A program made the position numbers and the translations under genes. From NCBI GenBank assembly GCA_900539425.1, contig UQBX01000004.1:70162-134161 (forward strand): DNA of 64,000 nucleotides. The letters are read 5' to 3'. Below are positions 16,859 through 25,678 of the stretch, piece by piece (position 1 is the first letter of the stretch; each line of letters starts with the position of its first letter). Below the pieces are notes generated by a model. That model worked only from the letters and a program-made list of their open reading frames with translations, was not told the DNA's origin and did no database searches. This stretch comes from an uncultured Oscillospiraceae bacterium. GTDB lineage: Bacteria > Bacillota > Clostridia > Oscillospirales > Acutalibacteraceae.

Positions 16859-16936
16859 TGGTCGAGGTGACAGGACTTGAACCTGCGGCATCCTGCTCCC
16901 AAAGCAGGCACTCTAGCCAAACTGAGTTACCCCTCG
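16859..16936 (-). tRNA. tRNA-Pro (anticodon TGG)
   Basis: Read on the minus strand, the anticodon arm is CCTGC-TTTGGGA-GCAGG, giving anticodon TGG. The T arm is GCAGG-TTCAAGT-CCTGT. The acceptor stem CGAGGGG pairs with CACCTCG (one mismatch at the sixth pair), and CCA is encoded at the 3' end. A promoter lies at 17037-17065. The 3' end faces the island, making it the likely attachment site. Confidence 0.93.
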
Positions 16937-17036
16937 ATAAGATTGTTTAATTTTTTGCGGCTGCGCTCGGTTTTGCTTTGCTCGCCCGGCTTGTAATAAC
17001 AGGGTTTATTAAGTGAAACCGAAGTTTGCAAGAAAT

Positions 17037-17065
17037 ATAATAATATATGACGGGGGATTTGTCAA
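17037..17065 (-). promoter_or_regulatory. Promoter of tRNA-Pro
   Basis: On the minus strand TTGACA (17065-17060) and TATTAT (17042-17037) are separated by 17 bases, about 100 bases upstream of the tRNA. Confidence 0.75.
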
Positions 17066-17241
17066 GCAACTGAGGAGATAAAACATTATAATTGCAGATT
17101 GTTTGTAAGAAAAAGCGGCAAAATGCAGTGCTTATGATCTTAAATACTTGCATATGAAACCACGTGCTTGAAATTTTCTTGCAATATGGCGGCTCAAAGG
17201 GTATTATAATAGTGTGTTTAAATAATTAATGGGGTGTTTTA

Positions 17242-17778
17242 ATGAAACGCTGTTTGATAGTTGTTGATTATCAGAATGATTTTGTGTGCGGTTCGCTCGG
17301 TTTTGATAAAGCCAAGCAGCTGGACGAGCCTATATGCAAAAAAATAGAAGAATACCGCAATGCAGGCGGAGATATTATTTTTACGCTTGATACTCACGGC
17401 AAAGAATATATGAAAACCCGAGAGGGGCGTTTTCTTCCCGTTGAGCACTGCATAAAAGGTTGTGACGGGCACAGCCTTTACGGTCAAACTGCTAAAGCGG
17501 CAAGGGAAAGCGACTTGTATTTTGAAAAAAGCACTTTCGGGTCAGACGCTCTATATGAATATCTGAAAAAGAATTGCTACGAGGGGATAGAACTGTGCGG
17601 TTTGGTAAGCAATATATGCGTGCTTTCCAACGCCGTGCTTGCAAAGACGGCACTGCCTGAGGCAGATATTTCGGTGGATGCAATGTGTACTGCATCCGGT
17701 GACGACAGGCTTAATGAAGAAGTGCTGGATGTGCTTGCATCTATCCATGTTGAGATAAAAAACAGGGAGAAAATATGA
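17242..17778 (+). CDS. Nicotinamidase-like cysteine hydrolase
   Basis: A 178-residue isochorismatase-fold hydrolase. The catalytic triad is visible as Asp9 (VVDYQNDF), Lys96 (YFEKSTFG) and Cys126 (GLVSNICVLS); metal ligands are Asp50, His52 (TLDTHG) and His69 (PVEHC). It would convert nicotinamide to nicotinate. The next gene, overlapping by four bases, is nicotinate phosphoribosyltransferase, which makes the nicotinamidase assignment more secure than a generic isochorismatase. A TATAAT at 17205-17210 lies upstream but has no good -35 box. Confidence 0.88.
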   Translation: MKRCLIVVDYQNDFVCGSLGFDKAKQLDEPICKKIEEYRNAGGDIIFTLDTHGKEYMKTREGRFLPVEHCIKGCDGHSLYGQTAKAARESDLYFEKSTFGSDALYEYLKKNCYEGIELCGLVSNICVLSNAVLAKTALPEADISVDAMCTASGDDRLNEEVLDVLASIHVEIKNREKI

Positions 17779-19226
17779 TGGAAAACAGAAATATGACAAT
17801 GCTTTGTGATTTTTATGAGCTTACTATGGCGGGCGGATATTTCAAAAACAATATGCACAGGAGAAATGCGTATTTTGATGTGTTTTTCCGCTCCGTTCCG
17901 GACGGCGGCGGTTTTGCTATCGCAGCAGGTCTTGAGGAGATAGTGAAATATATTCAAAACCTTCATTTTTCTTCTGAGGACATAGAATACCTGCGCTCAA
18001 AGAAAATATTTGACGAGGAATTTCTGAAATATCTTGAGAACTTCAGATTTACGGGAGATATTTACGCGGTTCCTGAAGGCACCCCTGTTTTTCCGTATGA
18101 GCCAATTATAACTGTTCGCGCTCCTGCCATTGAGGCGCAGCTTATAGAAACATATTTACTGCTTCAGGTAAATCACCAATCATTGATTGCTACAAAGGCA
18201 AACCGCATTGTCCGCGCGGCACAGGGCAGGGCTGTTCTTGAATTCGGCTCACGCAGGGCGCAGGGAGCAGACGGCGCGGTTATAGGCGCAAGAGCGGCGT
18301 ATATAGGCGGCTGTGCAGGAACTGCGTGTACGCTGACTGATGAACTTTACGGAGTTCCCGCAGGAGGTACAATGGCCCATTCATGGGTTCAGATGTTCAA
18401 CTCAGAATACGAGGCGTTTGAGGCTTACTGCAAGCTTTATCCGCACAGCGCTACCCTGCTTGTTGATACTTACAATACGCTTAAAAGCGGTGTGCCTAAT
18501 GCGATAAAAGCTTTTAAAAACATACTTGTTCCTCAGGGCATAACGGATTTTGCAATCCGTCTTGATTCGGGCGATATTTCATATCTTTCAAAAAAAGCCC
18601 GCAAAATGCTTGATAACGCAGGACTTACGACCTGCAAGATCACCGCTTCAAATGCGCTTGACGAATATCTTATACGGGATCTTATGATGCAGGGCGCAAA
18701 GATAGATACTTTCGGCGTAGGCGAACGGCTTATAACAGCCAAAAGTTCTCCTGTTTTCGGAGGGGTATACAAACTTGCCGCTGTTGAGGATGAAAAAGGA
18801 AACATAATTCCTAAAATAAAAATAAGTGAAAACACCGCTAAAATAACCAACCCGCATTTCAAGCGCCTTTACAGATTTTATGACCGTGAAAGCGGCAAAG
18901 CTCTTGCGGACGAACTCTGCCTGCGAGATGAAGTCATAGACGAGAAACAGCCTCACACCATATTTGACCAAAACGCAGTTTGGAAGACCAAGACGCTTAC
19001 CGATTACACAGTGCGTGATCTTCAGGAGCAGATATTCAAAAACGGTGAGCTGGTTTATGATATGCCGTCGCTTGACGATATAAAGAATTACTGCCGCCAG
19101 CAGATAGGTACGCTGTGGGATGAAGTAAAGCGTTTTGAAAATCCGCACACTTATTATGTGGATCTTTCTAAGAAACTGTGGGATGAAAAGAGACGTCTTC
19201 TCAACGAAAAGGAGTATATACTCTAA
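17775..19226 (+). CDS. pncB: Nicotinate phosphoribosyltransferase
   Basis: A 483-residue enzyme of the NAPRTase family: LCDFYELTMAGGYF at the N-terminus, FGSRRAQGADGA near residue 156, and RLDSGD near residue 260. It makes nicotinate mononucleotide from nicotinate and PRPP with ATP, the rate-setting step of NAD salvage. Start ATG 17775 overlaps the nicotinamidase stop (ATGA); a second ATG follows at once. The two genes form a complete route from nicotinamide to nicotinate mononucleotide. Confidence 0.95.
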   Translation: MMENRNMTMLCDFYELTMAGGYFKNNMHRRNAYFDVFFRSVPDGGGFAIAAGLEEIVKYIQNLHFSSEDIEYLRSKKIFDEEFLKYLENFRFTGDIYAVPEGTPVFPYEPIITVRAPAIEAQLIETYLLLQVNHQSLIATKANRIVRAAQGRAVLEFGSRRAQGADGAVIGARAAYIGGCAGTACTLTDELYGVPAGGTMAHSWVQMFNSEYEAFEAYCKLYPHSATLLVDTYNTLKSGVPNAIKAFKNILVPQGITDFAIRLDSGDISYLSKKARKMLDNAGLTTCKITASNALDEYLIRDLMMQGAKIDTFGVGERLITAKSSPVFGGVYKLAAVEDEKGNIIPKIKISENTAKITNPHFKRLYRFYDRESGKALADELCLRDEVIDEKQPHTIFDQNAVWKTKTLTDYTVRDLQEQIFKNGELVYDMPSLDDIKNYCRQQIGTLWDEVKRFENPHTYYVDLSKKLWDEKRRLLNEKEYIL

Positions 19227-19244
19227 AGCGGGAGGCTGTAATTT

Positions 19245-20141
19245 ATGAGCAAAAAAAGAAAAGCGATAACTGCCGTTATTGTGATAGTTGTTTTGGTAGC
19301 AGCGGCAGCGGCGGCATATTACATATATAATGCCGTAAATTCTGAAACTTCGCTCACTACAAATACTACTGCCGCGCCCGCAGAGGGGGAAACAACTTCA
19401 GTTCCGGCAGAATATCAGGAATACTATAACAAAAATAACGACTTTGTGGGCTGGATAAAGATAGACGGCACCGAAATCGATTACCCGGTTGTGCAGGCAG
19501 ACGATAATGATTATTATCTGAACCATAATTTTGATAAGGAAAAGGAATCGCGGGGAACGATATTTATGGATTATACCAGCGATCCCAATCTGGGGTATAT
19601 GAACACAGTTATTCACGGCCACAACTGGCTTGATGATACCGTGTTTTCAGAACTTCCGCAGTATTCGGATATAGATTATTACAGAGAGCATCCTGTAATT
19701 GAGTACAACACCCGTACCGAAATGCACAAGTGGAAGATATTTGCAGTGTTCATAACAACTGCGTCTGCCGATGAAGACAACGGCTATGTGTTCAATTATG
19801 TTTATCCCGATATGGGCGGTATCAATTTTGACGGATATATGGCTGAAATAAACAAACGCACTCTGTATTATACAGGTGTTGATGTTAATGAAAATGATAA
19901 GATACTTACTCTTTCAACCTGTACCCGTGAAGTTGACACACGTTCTTACAGAGCCGACTGCCGCATAGTTATCCTTGCGAGAATGGTGCGTGACGGCGAA
20001 AGCGAACAGGTAAACACCTCAGCGGCATACGAGAACGAAAATCCTAAATACCCTCAGATATGGTATGATCTGAAAAATATTGAAAATCCGTATAAAAATG
20101 ATGAATTTTGGTATCCTTATGATACTATGAGCACGCAGTAA
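19245..20141 (+). CDS. srtB: Class B sortase
   Basis: A 298-residue membrane-anchored transpeptidase. A short cytoplasmic N-terminus and one membrane segment (residues 8-28) precede a Thr/Ala-rich linker and the sortase domain. Catalytic residues are His126 in VIHGHN, Cys226 in LSTCTREVDTRSYR and the Arg that follows. It follows pncB by 18 bases with GGGAGG before ATG. An LPNTG-bearing surface protein lies far away at 58815-60377, and no NPxTN-type substrate is adjacent. Confidence 0.92.
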   Translation: MSKKRKAITAVIVIVVLVAAAAAAYYIYNAVNSETSLTTNTTAAPAEGETTSVPAEYQEYYNKNNDFVGWIKIDGTEIDYPVVQADDNDYYLNHNFDKEKESRGTIFMDYTSDPNLGYMNTVIHGHNWLDDTVFSELPQYSDIDYYREHPVIEYNTRTEMHKWKIFAVFITTASADEDNGYVFNYVYPDMGGINFDGYMAEINKRTLYYTGVDVNENDKILTLSTCTREVDTRSYRADCRIVILARMVRDGESEQVNTSAAYENENPKYPQIWYDLKNIENPYKNDEFWYPYDTMSTQ

Positions 20142-20263
20142 TTATATCAAGTTTGAAAATAATTTGCGGCTTGTCTTAACATTATATAAAGTATTAAACA
20201 GAATGAAAATAATAAACGGCAAAGCCTGTGGTATGACGGCGCCGTAATTCTGGAGGAATTTTT

Positions 20264-21268
20264 ATGGCAGAAAATAAAAAGATGCCCGGGATGGGCGGGG
20301 AATGTTATGTTCCTTACAGTGAGCGCACCGGAAATGAATCTGTTGTATATTTTACAAGGGATTTATCCGCAGAGGGGCTGCGCAAAATTTTTGCACGTGT
20401 ATCCCAGCCGCTCACGGGAAAGATAGGCGTAAAACTTCATACGGGAGAGCCTCACGGCCCGAACATTATCCCACATGAGTGGGTAGAGGCGCTTATAAAG
20501 AACGATCTGCCCGAAGCGCATATAGTTGAAACAAACACTTATTATGAGGGCGCAAGATACACTACCGAACAGCACCGTGAAACTCTTAAAACAAACGGCT
20601 GGACTTTCTGCCCCGTTGATATTATGGACGAGGACGGTACTGTTGCACTGCCCGTTAAAGGCGGAAAATGGTTTACTGATATGTATATGGGCAAAAATAT
20701 TGTAAACTATGATTCGCTGTTTGTTCTTACCCATTTCAAAGGCCACGTGATGGGCGGCTTCGGCGGATCTAATAAAAATATAGGCATCGGCTGTGCTGAC
20801 GGCAGGATAGGCAAAAAGATGATTCATACTGCTGAGGGCTCTGACGATTTGTGGAGCATTGCCGAGGAAGAGCTTATGGAGAGGATAACGGAATCTTCAA
20901 AGGCAACTGTTGATTATTTCAAGGACAGAATTACATTTGTAAATGTACTGCGCAACATGAGCGTATCCTGCGACTGTGAGGGAGTTGAGGCTGCGCCGGT
21001 TGTTACCCCGAATATCGGCATAGTTGCTTCTCTTGATATTCTTGCTGTTGACCAGGCTTCTGTTGATCTTGTTTACGCTCTTAAGGAGAACGAGCATCAC
21101 GATCTTGTTGAGCGTATTGAAACACGCCACGGTCTGCGCCAGCTCTCATACATGAAAGAGATGGGAATGGGCAATGACAGATACAAACTGATAGATATTG
21201 ATAACGGCGACTGCGAAGTTTCGCTCAAAGACGCCGTTAAAGATGTAGTACCGTTTAAAGCTGATTAA
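20264..21268 (+). CDS. DUF362 family protein
   Basis: A 334-residue DUF362 protein: VYFTRDLSAEGLRKIF, KLHTGEPHGPNII, LTHFKGHVMGGFGGSNKNIG and GCADGRIGKKMIHT are characteristic. Many DUF362 proteins carry a C-terminal ferredoxin, but here no 4Fe-4S motif is present. The function of the family is not established. It is preceded by GGAGG and followed by a strong terminator, so it is probably monocistronic. Confidence 0.85.
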   Translation: MAENKKMPGMGGECYVPYSERTGNESVVYFTRDLSAEGLRKIFARVSQPLTGKIGVKLHTGEPHGPNIIPHEWVEALIKNDLPEAHIVETNTYYEGARYTTEQHRETLKTNGWTFCPVDIMDEDGTVALPVKGGKWFTDMYMGKNIVNYDSLFVLTHFKGHVMGGFGGSNKNIGIGCADGRIGKKMIHTAEGSDDLWSIAEEELMERITESSKATVDYFKDRITFVNVLRNMSVSCDCEGVEAAPVVTPNIGIVASLDILAVDQASVDLVYALKENEHHDLVERIETRHGLRQLSYMKEMGMGNDRYKLIDIDNGDCEVSLKDAVKDVVPFKAD

Positions 21269-21274
21269 AAGCAC

Positions 21275-21303
21275 AGCGCTCCGCTCAGTCGGGGCGCTTT
21301 TTT
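21275..21303 (+). terminator. Intrinsic terminator after the DUF362 gene
   Basis: AGCGCTCCG and CGGGGCGCT pair around CTCAGT, followed by a T-run. Confidence 0.88.
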
Positions 21304-21364
21304 CATGCTCGAATTATGGTGTAAATGTCAATTAAAAATATTTTGTTAAGCTGCTAAACAAAGC

Positions 21365-21393
21365 TTGACAAGTATATACCTGCGCGCTATAAT
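21365..21393 (+). promoter_or_regulatory. Promoter of the marR-smsCB operon
   Basis: TTGACA (21365-21370) and TATAAT (21388-21393) with a 17-base spacer. The ATG at 21394 touches the -10 box, so it cannot be the start; ATG 21421 is used instead. Confidence 0.88.
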
Positions 21394-21420
21394 ATGAAAA
21401 AACAGGACAGGGGAATTTAT

Positions 21421-21933
21421 ATGCAGTGCGAAATATCAAAGATATTTTTTGATATGCTGGGTGAGATATTTGCAGAGCAGAAGCAGCCGCTTGACTGCGG
21501 CGGAAAGTTTATGCTTTACCGCTCGGAAATCAATCTGCTTGAGCTGATAGGAAGCTGCCCCGAATCAAACGTTAGCAAGCTTTCTGAAAAATCTTCCGTA
21601 ACAAAAAGCGCGGTAACTCAGATAAGTATGAAACTGTGCGAAAAAGGACTTATAGAAACATACAAAAGTCCCCATAATAAAAAGGAAAAATATTTTCGCC
21701 TGACACCGGCGGGTGAAGAGGCAAAAAGGCAGTATGAGGAGCTGAACAGAAAAGCCGCCGCAAATATGCGGGCTTATCTATGCGCTCTCAGCATAGATGA
21801 AAAGAAAACCATAATGGATTTCATGCAAAAAGCAAAGGAATATATGCCAGCGTGCAGCTTTAGCTGTGGATGTGAGTCGGAAAACAAAGCGCCGTGCCTT
21901 TCGGCGGAAAAAAGGAGTAATGAAAATGCTTGA
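21421..21933 (+). CDS. MarR-family regulator
   Basis: A 170-residue winged-helix regulator with SNVSKLSEKSSVTKSAVTQI as the recognition region and a wing around YKSPHNKKEKYFRLT. Its C-terminus is Cys-rich (ACSFSCGCESENKAPC), unusual for MarR and suggestive of a metal, Fe-S or redox sensor. ATG 21421 follows AGGGG. The stop overlaps the start of the Fe-S assembly ATPase, so it probably regulates this operon in response to Fe-S or oxidative state. Confidence 0.85.
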   Translation: MQCEISKIFFDMLGEIFAEQKQPLDCGGKFMLYRSEINLLELIGSCPESNVSKLSEKSSVTKSAVTQISMKLCEKGLIETYKSPHNKKEKYFRLTPAGEEAKRQYEELNRKAAANMRAYLCALSIDEKKTIMDFMQKAKEYMPACSFSCGCESENKAPCLSAEKRSNENA

Positions 21934-22669
21934 ATTAAAGAATATTTCCTTTTCTGTTGAGGATGAAACAAATAAAAAGCAAAAGGAAATTTTAAATAAT
22001 ATTAGTCTTACTGTTGATGAGGATAGTTTTGTAGTTATCACAGGCCCAAACGGCGGCGGAAAATCAACGCTTGCCAAGATAATTATGGGTATTGAAAAAC
22101 CCACTTCGGGTCAGATAATCTACAAGGGGCAGGATATAACAAATCTTGATATAAACGAGCGCGCAAAGCTTGGCATAGGTTTTGCTTTTCAGCAACCTGT
22201 ACGTTTTAAGGGGCTCACAGTGCGTGATCTTTTAAGCCTTGCAGTAAACAAGGCGGTGGATACCCACGAACTCTGCGGTTATCTTTCAGAAGTAGGTTTG
22301 TGCGCTGCCGATTATATAAACAGAGAGATAAATTCAAGCCTTTCAGGCGGCGAACTCAAGAGGATTGAAATTGCGATGCTTATGGCGCGCGGAGTTGATT
22401 TTTCGCTGTTTGACGAGCCTGAGGCAGGTATAGACCTGTGGAGCTTTAATAATCTTATAGCTGTTTTTGAAAAACTCAGAGATGAAAAGCACGGCGCTGT
22501 TGTTATCATTTCACATCAGGAAAGAATACTTGAAATAGCAGACAAACTTGTTGTTGTTTCAGGCGGAGAGATAACGGCAGAAGGTTCAAAAGACGAGATA
22601 CTGCCAGAACTTCTTTCCGATTCAAGTACGTGTAAATTTTATAAGGCAAGGAGGAGCAGCAATGAATGA
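21926..22669 (+). CDS. sufC: Fe-S assembly ATPase SmsC/SufC
   Basis: A 247-residue ABC ATPase. Walker A is GPNGGGKSTL, signature LSGGELKRIEIA, Walker B SLFDEPEAGID and the switch His is in VIISHQE. ATG 21926 lies 8 bases after AGGAG; the ATG at 21920 is too close. It overlaps the MarR stop and, at the other end, the SufB-like start by 8 bases. With the single SufB/D-like partner it forms a two-gene SUF-like minimal (SMS) system. Confidence 0.92.
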   Translation: MLELKNISFSVEDETNKKQKEILNNISLTVDEDSFVVITGPNGGGKSTLAKIIMGIEKPTSGQIIYKGQDITNLDINERAKLGIGFAFQQPVRFKGLTVRDLLSLAVNKAVDTHELCGYLSEVGLCAADYINREINSSLSGGELKRIEIAMLMARGVDFSLFDEPEAGIDLWSFNNLIAVFEKLRDEKHGAVVIISHQERILEIADKLVVVSGGEITAEGSKDEILPELLSDSSTCKFYKARRSSNE

Positions 22670-23594
22670 TATAAAGAATAACCCGGTATTGGGCGGGCTG
22701 CTCAAAACGATTGCGGGAATTGCCGATACACCCAAGGGTGCATATAATATCAGGGTGGACGGACAGGGAATAGACCGCCGCAGTACAGAAAATATAGAAA
22801 TTGTGCCTAAGCCGGAGGGCAAGGGCATTGAGATATATGTGAAGCCCGGCACAAAGGGAGAGTTCGTTCATATTCCCGTTGTTGTTGATGAAAGCGGATT
22901 TCAGGATCTTGTTTACAACGATTTCTATATAGGCGATGATGCAGATGTTGATATTATCGCCGGCTGCGGAATACACAATGACGGCGAGCACCTTTCACAG
23001 CACGATGGGATTCACACCTTCCACGTTGGTAAAAATGCCAAGGTGCGTTATGTTGAAAAGCATTACGGAGAGGGCAACGGCAGCGGCGAGCGTGTGCTCA
23101 ACCCCGTTACCGTGGTTCATCTTGAAAAGGGCGCCTATCTTGAAATGGAAACCGTGCAGATAGAAGGCGTTGATTCCACAAAACGTGTAACAAATGCGGA
23201 TTTAAAGGAAAACGCTCAGCTTGTTATTAAAGAAAAAATAATGACAAGCGGCAATCAGTTTGCAAAAACGGATTTCACCGTAGAACTCAACGGTGATAAT
23301 TCAAGCGCTCAGATAAGCTCCCGCTCAGTTGCCAAGGGCAATTCAAAGCAGGAATTTTATTCAGCCCTTCACGGCAATGCGGAGTGTTCAGGCCATTCCG
23401 AATGTGATTCCATTATTATGGAAAACGGCTTTGTAAAATCAGTGCCGGAGATCATTGCAAATGATGTTAATGCTTCTCTTATCCATGAGGCGGCAATCGG
23501 AAAAATTGCGGGCGAGCAGATAACAAAACTTATGACGCTTGGCCTTTCTTATGAAGAGGCGGAAGCTCAAATCGTAAAAGGTTTCCTCAAATAA
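22662..23594 (+). CDS. SufB/SufD-like Fe-S scaffold, SmsB
   Basis: A 310-residue SufBD-family protein, shorter than SufB (about 470) because it lacks the N-terminal extension. It has the beta-helix core and the conserved C-terminal part (HSECDSIIMENG, ASLIHEAAIGKIAGEQITKL). It starts ATG 22662 after AAGGAGGAG. No SufS, SufU or SufD gene accompanies it, as expected of the minimal SmsCB arrangement, where this protein acts as the homodimeric scaffold. Confidence 0.9.
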   Translation: MNDIKNNPVLGGLLKTIAGIADTPKGAYNIRVDGQGIDRRSTENIEIVPKPEGKGIEIYVKPGTKGEFVHIPVVVDESGFQDLVYNDFYIGDDADVDIIAGCGIHNDGEHLSQHDGIHTFHVGKNAKVRYVEKHYGEGNGSGERVLNPVTVVHLEKGAYLEMETVQIEGVDSTKRVTNADLKENAQLVIKEKIMTSGNQFAKTDFTVELNGDNSSAQISSRSVAKGNSKQEFYSALHGNAECSGHSECDSIIMENGFVKSVPEIIANDVNASLIHEAAIGKIAGEQITKLMTLGLSYEEAEAQIVKGFLK

Positions 23595-23602
23595 AAAATA
23601 TC

Positions 23603-23643
23603 GGCGGACAGCATATTTTATATGCTTGTCCGCCTGTTTTTTA
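23603..23643 (+). terminator. Terminator after smsB
   Basis: GGCGGACA-GCATA pairs with TATGC-TGTCCGCC and is followed by a T-run. Confidence 0.85.
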
Positions 23644-23734
23644 TTTAGATATGGCTATATTAACGCAGAAAACGCACTACGTAATAATTGCAACGTGGAA
23701 TTATAAATCTCTCTTCTAATAGCAAAAAGAGGTG

Positions 23735-23763
23735 TTGACTTTTAAAAATGTGCGTGGTAAAAT
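23735..23763 (+). promoter_or_regulatory. Promoter of the DUF2798 gene
   Basis: TTGACT (23735-23740) and TAAAAT (23758-23763) with a 17-base spacer; transcript start near 23770, about 105 bases before the ATG. Confidence 0.75.
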
Positions 23764-23794
23764 ACTGGCAATTAATGGTAGTTGCAGTTATGTC

Positions 23795-23834
23795 AAAGAC
23801 AGAGCGAGACGAAAGTTTCCCTCTGTCTTTTTTG
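23795..23834 (+). promoter_or_regulatory. Leader terminator (attenuator candidate) of the DUF2798 gene
   Basis: AAAGACAGAG and CTCTGTCTTT form a 10-bp stem followed by TTTTT, within the 5' leader and only about 40 bases before the start codon at 23875. Because it sits downstream of the promoter, it would terminate most transcripts unless an alternative fold intervenes. No riboswitch class is recognised. Confidence 0.6.
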
Positions 23835-23874
23835 TTTGTAACGCATAAATATTCATTTAAAAGGAGAATTTAAA

Positions 23875-24357
23875 ATGCCCAAAACAAAGTTTCAGGAAGT
23901 TGTATTCACGGTAATCATGGTAATCGTTATGGTCTATGCAATGATTTGCTATAATGTGGCAATATCAATGGGCGGTATGCAGAACAAGGTGTTTGTTGCC
24001 GCACTGAGTGAACTGCCAATAATGGGGGCAATAGGTTTTGTGCTTGATACTTTTATTGCAGGTCCCCTTGCGAAAAAATGCGCTTTTAAGATTGTTGACC
24101 CCCAGAAGGACAGACCGTTCTTCATAATTCTTGCAATATCAGTATTTTCCGTTTTGTTTATGTGCCCTATGATGAGTTTTGCCGCCGCGATTCTTTTTAA
24201 CGGCGGTTTTAATTCGGAGATAGTTGCCACTTGGATAGGGCTGACAGTTAAAAATTTTCCCATGGCTTTTTTCTGGCAGCTATGTGTTGCAGGGCCGCTT
24301 GTAAGATTTATTTTTTCAAAGATATTCCGCACAAAAGCAAAGGCAGCTAATGATTAA
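23875..24357 (+). CDS. DUF2798 family membrane protein
   Basis: A 160-residue protein with four hydrophobic segments arranged as two similar halves (near residues 8-28, 40-62, 80-105 and 118-145), the layout of DUF2798 proteins of unknown function. ATG 23875 follows AAGGAG. Expression is likely controlled by the terminator in its leader. Confidence 0.8.
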   Translation: MPKTKFQEVVFTVIMVIVMVYAMICYNVAISMGGMQNKVFVAALSELPIMGAIGFVLDTFIAGPLAKKCAFKIVDPQKDRPFFIILAISVFSVLFMCPMMSFAAAILFNGGFNSEIVATWIGLTVKNFPMAFFWQLCVAGPLVRFIFSKIFRTKAKAAND

Positions 24358-24389
24358 TGTTTGTGCCAAAAGCGGCGCAAAAAAGAAAA

Positions 24390-24425
24390 CCCGTGTCAGC
24401 TTTAACTGACACGGGGATTTTTTGT
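24390..24425. terminator. Bidirectional terminator
   Basis: CCCGTGTCAG and CTGACACGGG form a perfect 10-bp stem with T-runs on both strands. It serves the converging DUF2798 and ilvE genes. Confidence 0.9.
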
Positions 24426-24436
24426 TATTATAAAAC

Positions 24437-25468
24437 TCAGTCAACCTTAATTTCGTGAACCCAGCCTTCGGGGCCTTCAACAGTGCCCATCTGGATACCC
24501 GTAAGAGTATCGTAAAGCTTCTTGATAACGGGACCCATTTCTTCCATTCCGCTCGGGAAACAGATCTCCTTGCCGTGGTCAACAATCTTGCCAACGGGGC
24601 TGATAACAGCCGCTGTGCCGCAAAGTCCGCACTCAGCAAAATCCTTAACCTCTTCAAGAGCAACTTTTCTGTGCTCCACTTTCATGCCAAGAATGTGCTC
24701 TGCAACATAGCAGAGTGAACGTCTTGTGATTGATGGCAGAATTGAACCTGATTTAGGAGTTACAACAGTGCCGTCCTTTGTGATGAACAGGAAGTTTGCG
24801 CCGCCTGTTTCCTCAACATAAGTTCTTGTAGCGGCGTCAAGATACATATTCTCGTCATAACCCTCTTTATGAGCTTCAACAATTGCGTGAAGGCTCATTG
24901 CGTAGTTAAGACCTGCTTTGATATGGCCTGTGCCGTGCGGTGCGGCTCTGTCATAATCGCAAACGCGGATAGTGATCGGCTTTGCGCCGCCCTTAAAATA
25001 GGGTCCTACCGGTGTGCAGAAAATTCTGAACTGATATTCGTCAGCAGGCTTTACGCCGATTACGGGGTTTGAGCCGAACATATACGGGCGAATATAAAGT
25101 GTTGCGCCTGAGCCGTAGGGCGGTACCCATGCGGCATTTGCCTTTACTACTTTTTCAACTGCCTCAACAAATTTATCCTCAGGATAAACCGGCATTTCAA
25201 GTCTTTCAGCAGAAGCTTTAAGACGTGCCGCGTTAAGATCGGGGCGGAAGCAGACTATTCTGCCGTCCTCTGTTGTATATGCTTTAAGTCCTTCAAATAC
25301 TGACTGAGAGTACTGAAGAACGCCTGCGCATTCATTCATTGTGATATTGGGGTCGGATGTGAGAACGCCGTCGTCCCATTTGCCGTCCTTATAGTTAGAC
25401 ACGAATCTGGCGTCGGTGGGCATATATCCGAAGCCGAGATTTGACCAGTCGATATTTTTCTTTTCCAT
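24437..25468 (-). CDS. ilvE: Branched-chain amino acid aminotransferase
   Basis: A 343-residue fold-type IV PLP enzyme. GHIKAGLNYAMSLHA holds the PLP-binding Lys (in HIKAGLNY), TYVEETGGANFLFI the conserved Glu and PSITRRSL the phosphate-binding region. It interconverts Leu, Ile and Val with their keto acids. It is transcribed alone from a consensus promoter at 25532-25504 and ends at the bidirectional terminator. Confidence 0.95.
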   Translation of the reverse strand: MEKKNIDWSNLGFGYMPTDARFVSNYKDGKWDDGVLTSDPNITMNECAGVLQYSQSVFEGLKAYTTEDGRIVCFRPDLNAARLKASAERLEMPVYPEDKFVEAVEKVVKANAAWVPPYGSGATLYIRPYMFGSNPVIGVKPADEYQFRIFCTPVGPYFKGGAKPITIRVCDYDRAAPHGTGHIKAGLNYAMSLHAIVEAHKEGYDENMYLDAATRTYVEETGGANFLFITKDGTVVTPKSGSILPSITRRSLCYVAEHILGMKVEHRKVALEEVKDFAECGLCGTAAVISPVGKIVDHGKEICFPSGMEEMGPVIKKLYDTLTGIQMGTVEGPEGWVHEIKVD

Positions 25469-25503
25469 AAAAAAGACTTCTTTCTTCAGAATTTATTGTA
25501 ATA

Positions 25504-25532
25504 ATTTTACTACCATTATCCTATATTGTCAA
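25504..25532 (-). promoter_or_regulatory. Promoter of ilvE
   Basis: On the minus strand TTGACA (25532-25527) and TAAAAT (25509-25504) with a 17-base spacer. Confidence 0.8.
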
Positions 25533-25678
25533 TAAAAACGAAGTGAAAACAAAAACTCTTAAACCGTAAAAATTGCGTAAATTATGGGTTTTTAAAATTT
25601 TTGTTGAGATTTTGAGATTAATATATTATTATATATCTGGAATTTTTATAAATATTATTTATTTCAGGAGGATATGTT

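Noticed and set aside
23770..23874. Known riboswitch in the DUF2798 leader
   Set aside because: The sequence did not fit preQ1, fluoride, guanidine or other classes I could recall; only the terminator hairpin is clear.
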